Source: Candidatus Altarchaeum sp. (GTDB lineage Archaea > Altiarchaeota > Altiarchaeia > Altiarchaeales > Altiarchaeaceae). Taken from it: a stretch of DNA of 15,516 bases. Under the pieces are notes generated by a model. The model ran no database searches, had not been told where the DNA came from, and saw only the letters and a list, made by a program, of their open reading frames with translations. Where the stretch lies: assembly GCA_018260755.1 (NCBI GenBank), contig JAGTWP010000034.1:1-15516 (forward strand), written 5' to 3'. This document shows positions 14,601 to 15,516 of the stretch, piece after piece. Position numbers and translations under genes: made by a program. The first letter of the stretch is position 1; each line of letters starts with the position of its first letter.

Positions 14601-15516
14601 GCATTATTGCTCTTTCCTGATGCTATTTCTACAAAGTCCAACACATCTGCATCTAATTTTTGTATTGGTGTTGAAATTACCTGAACTTTTGTTGTATTTG
14701 TTCCGGTTACTTTTGTTTTGTAATCATCATTTATTCTTAATGAATAAGTATAAGTTCCCGTATAATTTCCTATCTTTTGTCCTGCTGGAATGTTTAAAGT
14801 TGCAGTTATTGTTATATTGCATGCTGTCGCGTTTATTGGAGTTAGTGTAATGTTCTTGATTATGTTATTTTTACTTATTGATGCTCCTGTTGTTGTTAGA
14901 TCTGAAAATTCAACATCAACATTTCCATATATTTGTGAGCAATTTCCATCTAATCCCGTATCTACTTCTATAGAGATTTCTGCTGTGTTATTTATTCCTT
15001 CTGTTAGGTTTCCAAAGTCAATTGCTGCCGGAGTTATTACATTTACAGGTGTTGAAATTACCTGAACTTTTGTTGTATTTGTTCCTGTTACTTTTGTTTT
15101 ATAATCATCATTTATTCTTAATGAATAAGTATAAGTTCCCGTATAATTTCCTATCTTTTGTCCTGCTGGAATGTTTAAAGTTGCAGTTATTGTTATATTG
15201 CATGCTGTCGCGTTTATTGGAGTTAGTGTAATGTTCTTGATTATGTTATTTTTACTTATTGATGCTCCTGTTGTTGTTAGATCTGAAAATTCAACATCAA
15301 CATTTCCATATATTTGTGAGCAATTTCCATCTAATCCCGTATCTACTTCTATAGAGATTTCTGCTGTGTTATTTATTCCTTCTGTTAGGTTTCCAAAGTC
15401 AATTGCTGCCGGAGTTATTACATTTACAGGTGTTGAAATTACCTGAACTTTTGTTGTATTTGTTCCGGTTACTTTTGTTTTGTAATCATCATTTATTCTT
15501 AATGAATAAGTATAAG
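8687..15516 (-). CDS. Giant membrane-anchored surface protein (5' end outside window)
   Basis: Probable S-layer or adhesin-like surface protein of at least 2275 residues. The frame stays open from the stop at 8687 to the right edge, so start and signal peptide lie outside; the first in-frame start-type codon in view is an internal GTG at 14644. Order from the N-terminal side: near-identical 127-residue beta-sandwich-like repeats (15516-14660) and a diverged copy; about seven Cna-B/carboxypeptidase-regulatory-like modules (14296-12485) with motifs such as CVYDxxT, GCYxF and GxYxxxAxxxGY; a propeller-like region (about 12154-10610) with blades such as HHPNILFNGGNLYVSF, interrupted by an FxW/VPG module; Ig-like domains; a Gly/Pro/Thr linker (about 9877-9710); a transmembrane helix (9082-9014); and a beta-rich C-terminal domain of about 107 residues. 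N-x-S/T sequons are abundant before the helix, as expected of an exported archaeal glycoprotein. The exact function is not recognisable. Confidence 0.9.
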   Translation of the reverse strand, partial: YTYSLRINDDYKTKVTGTNTTKVQVISTPVNVITPAAIDFGNLTEGINNTAEISIEVDTGLDGNCSQIYGNVDVEFSDLTTTGASISKNNIIKNITLTPINATACNITITATLNIPAGQKIGNYTGTYTYSLRINDDYKTKVTGTNTTKVQVISTPVNVITPAAIDFGNLTEGINNTAEISIEVDTGLDGNCSQIYGNVDVEFSDLTTTGASISKNNIIKNITLTPINATACNITITATLNIPAGQKIGNYTGTYTYSLRINDDYKTKVTGTNTTKVQVISTPIQKLDADVLDFVEIASGKSNNASVWFESTINCSDIYKGEINVEFTNMTTLGDRIDKSAIEYNVTTSNISGGGCNITLDTTIFVIGDKKIGNYTGTYTIKFRMNDDYKTQVTGWNYTKVKVIQLPSGVKVCVYDKDTKEIIEDVNVSISNSTDTKWNYTTKTGCYIFDNVSQGYYNVKASKTTYPKFEKVEYLFEPFYYKIELEQYTLTICTFDEENASLNQTTIVLRNLGNTTIANITLGDKENCYKFRNLAVSNYTSIITKEKYKEEIVNISFAGNVSLYLNIMLNYPPSIQGYVIDNVTGEGIQNATVELYKEGVLIAINFTDEKGKYMFIPSAIGNYSINVSKIGYNSIEEDFSKDSEFGTFYINETFVYNFSLTPSITPYLQICVKDSETNETLSDALVEIYKDNNNIASNLTNMSGCARFYNILAGTYTVKASKYGYEESKGQIEYDGTILLQEIKLSAMKGIKVCVVEVNTTTPIVKVNVTLFNSTFSASGETDSKGCYRFVNISYGNYSINATAKGYIPSSGTAEYLGDTNLTIELTPLPRITVCVYDNETGNESTGQRISNATVLLYNETLNLNINGTTDNIGCYKFMQEYVGQIPNGTYHINASATHYMSNGVITPYFNNTGDMEVFIGLVKEPRIVINVTYENNGSPIQNASVTLYNETWNETKFTNEEGIVEFFVTAGNYSFNVALLGGVNVSGNINFNGTVNYFQPATLQLVSDVCGDLSNIEIFEEGPYGVPKGMMSVNVPVQGKLKFNVTADIISKNGTIVGAFNLTNTTPVTNTTTTIYYGSYNINDLNESIYTLRIYLNDQCNTSREKDFNVLYECTSPTDPKCAITYSLVNSNIAYCGNDNGCIASISKGYKTDYGNRYELYSTIVWNYADEMENLSTVNFTKLTNVINWQAATSMIKVGSGYYIAYEDYSNDNHNPKIRFIYLSNASATYQNISFEISQQGMRYYYPAMTYDNNEIYLVYMGRGEGDLQASLYYRECTSSAASLSCPYEEKIAAIPAGDAKEPAIARYNGKTYIAYANNSDIYIYTKEDGTIRKITDFAEKRAFNWNYSINGDIGGIQELKDYLRNNFGVTWIASETPNITGNEIKFTNVTLTFNNELNHTYYVSADILNKGKYVLKVKKEDVVGGNITVYGDPLCEVETKGQKMNTTCEAHHPNILFNGGNLYVSFQVDTPLLDTIELDYPVTTGNKTVTYFVKAPLTDNKIYVEKYTTNDTGWSLINVNILHKAVSAAGVKKSDFDSASFDTATFSSIKNPWLFEFNNSVYVSVDATDAPYVWKYNESSTGKNVVNLDEANITKTINMDLVKYGGAYAKCAFSSDYLSSPNINERDTRGYSFNDPVITLKINANTSKLTVKVGDDEITLTIDGTNITTVAPEGVLSENATLNNNVITLKLNKSYYIKKIDDLETIGEKDFIEGKYVYNVTVIVGNETEQKNIIKLGNISIGDIVAPNIRDEDVQMVNLKDKGELHTEDTVYINVSLKNRESLPAVVKVFFTPYVNENGNITKVTPTSLQLGDPNIDGIFDNQGIENGFGGVGVEGTPYVLPSDVANKTTYFLNVTVIIYDMCCNVQVWNKVLTITKKGAGAPEPPICLTCKPQPRSPISIGGGGGEGITTAALPPTATEPVTTTEGVFRSATVTNYTLVVRNITAMKENESFTVKVINKAYTYNLTYKQNTTNGTRWVKVSETLIKSEEIPVANAHVDYAGQTAVTGTDGTAVIPKAVLGVYDIRATKGGVEARTPTVVEAEKPTTVEKEILIVTQLKGEGKEKEGIYEFEVRDKQGNLVANRELVVRLPNNVTQKIVTDEHGIFSLTINQSGYITVDQQEYADYTVEHFALPVKIEKKLPDYWILLLLLLPILLLIYLILFMMKGKVEITKERGDGKVTITIVNKTHKTLDACMLEDIIPLGLQIEVITQGLEKTAMGDTLIMNLGNLKKGEKRIAEYKIINAEGIKGAGAKGLPEVKVVWSNGEQRSKNI
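11210..11485 (-). repeat. Invasive FxW/VPG module, surface-protein copy
   Basis: About 92 residues starting AFNWNYSINGD, with ELKDYLRNNFGVTWIASETPN, a strand-rich middle and the end KYVLKVKKED..NITVYGD. The spacing matches the ligase copies. It falls between the propeller segments IRKITDFAEKR and CEAHHPNILFNGGNLYVSF. Unlike the ligase and TBP copies it carries five N-x-S/T sequons (NYS, NIT, NVT, NHT, NIT), so it appears adapted to the extracellular environment. Confidence 0.75.
14660..15516 (-). repeat. 381-bp near-identical tandem coding repeats
   Basis: Two complete 381-bp units (14660-15040 and 15041-15421) and part of a third reach the right edge. Each encodes 127 residues of a beta-sandwich-like domain with AAIDFGNLTEGINNTAEI, CSQIYGNVDVEF and IGNYTGTYTYSLRINDDYKT. 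I see only two base differences between units after the join, both synonymous (Thr acc/aca, Tyr tac/tat). The first and third units share one state and the middle unit has the other. A diverged copy follows at about 14287-14659 (MTTLGDRIDKS, IGNYTGTYTIKFRMNDDYKT). The array may extend further beyond the window. Confidence 0.93.

Noticed and set aside
8687-14644. GTG at 14644 as the start of the surface protein
   Set aside because: The same frame stays open through the 381-bp repeats to the window edge and encodes matching repeat domains, and no signal peptide follows the GTG. The gene is simply cut by the window.
14790-15446. Duplicate plus-strand ORFs at 14790-15065 and 15171-15446
   Set aside because: They are identical only because they are antisense to the 381-bp coding repeat of the surface protein.

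Overview
The window is AT-rich DNA from an archaeon. The evidence is a ligI-type archaeal ATP-dependent DNA ligase, a TATA-binding protein, ribosomal protein S8e, a rhodanese-less ThiI, and a giant sequon-rich surface protein with a C-terminal membrane anchor. The lineage cannot be fixed from the sequence; an uncultivated group such as Altiarchaeota or a DPANN-like lineage would fit, but that is a guess.

All six real genes lie on the minus strand. In transcription order (right to left) they are: a surface protein whose 5' end runs off the right edge (8687 to beyond 15516); S8e (8145-8513); TBP (6645-8039); anthranilate phosphoribosyltransferase TrpD (5160-6173) closely followed by ThiI (3930-5144), probably one transcript; and DNA ligase (241-3579). 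Spacers hold non-coding repeats. Between thiI and the ligase is a 292-bp element with perfect 12-bp terminal inverted repeats, packed with back-to-back hairpins. Between TBP and trpD is a tandem array of 22-bp and 14-bp units whose core matches part of that element. The surface gene carries near-identical 381-bp tandem repeats at the right edge.

The most unusual feature is a recurring protein module of about 85-90 residues. It opens with a Phe-x-Trp / Val-Pro-Gly motif, has a central Trp-x-x-x-Ala-x-Ile-x-Lys segment, continues as alternating beta-strand-like sequence and ends near Asn-Ile-Tyr-Lys. It sits in frame inside three of the six genes, which are unrelated to each other: five copies in two blocks in the ligase (doubling its length), one in an N-terminal extension of TBP, and one inside a propeller-like part of the surface protein. 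The host domains resume on both sides of the ligase and surface-protein insertions. Copies within the ligase are also alike at DNA level. I interpret this as a protein-coding insertion element that has spread through the genome, analogous in principle to the in-frame palindromic elements of Rickettsia. TBP also carries a different, charged helical insertion inside its first repeat.

Apart from these insertions the genes are ordinary information-processing, tRNA-modification and amino-acid biosynthesis genes. No tRNA, rRNA, CRISPR array, transposase or intein is visible.
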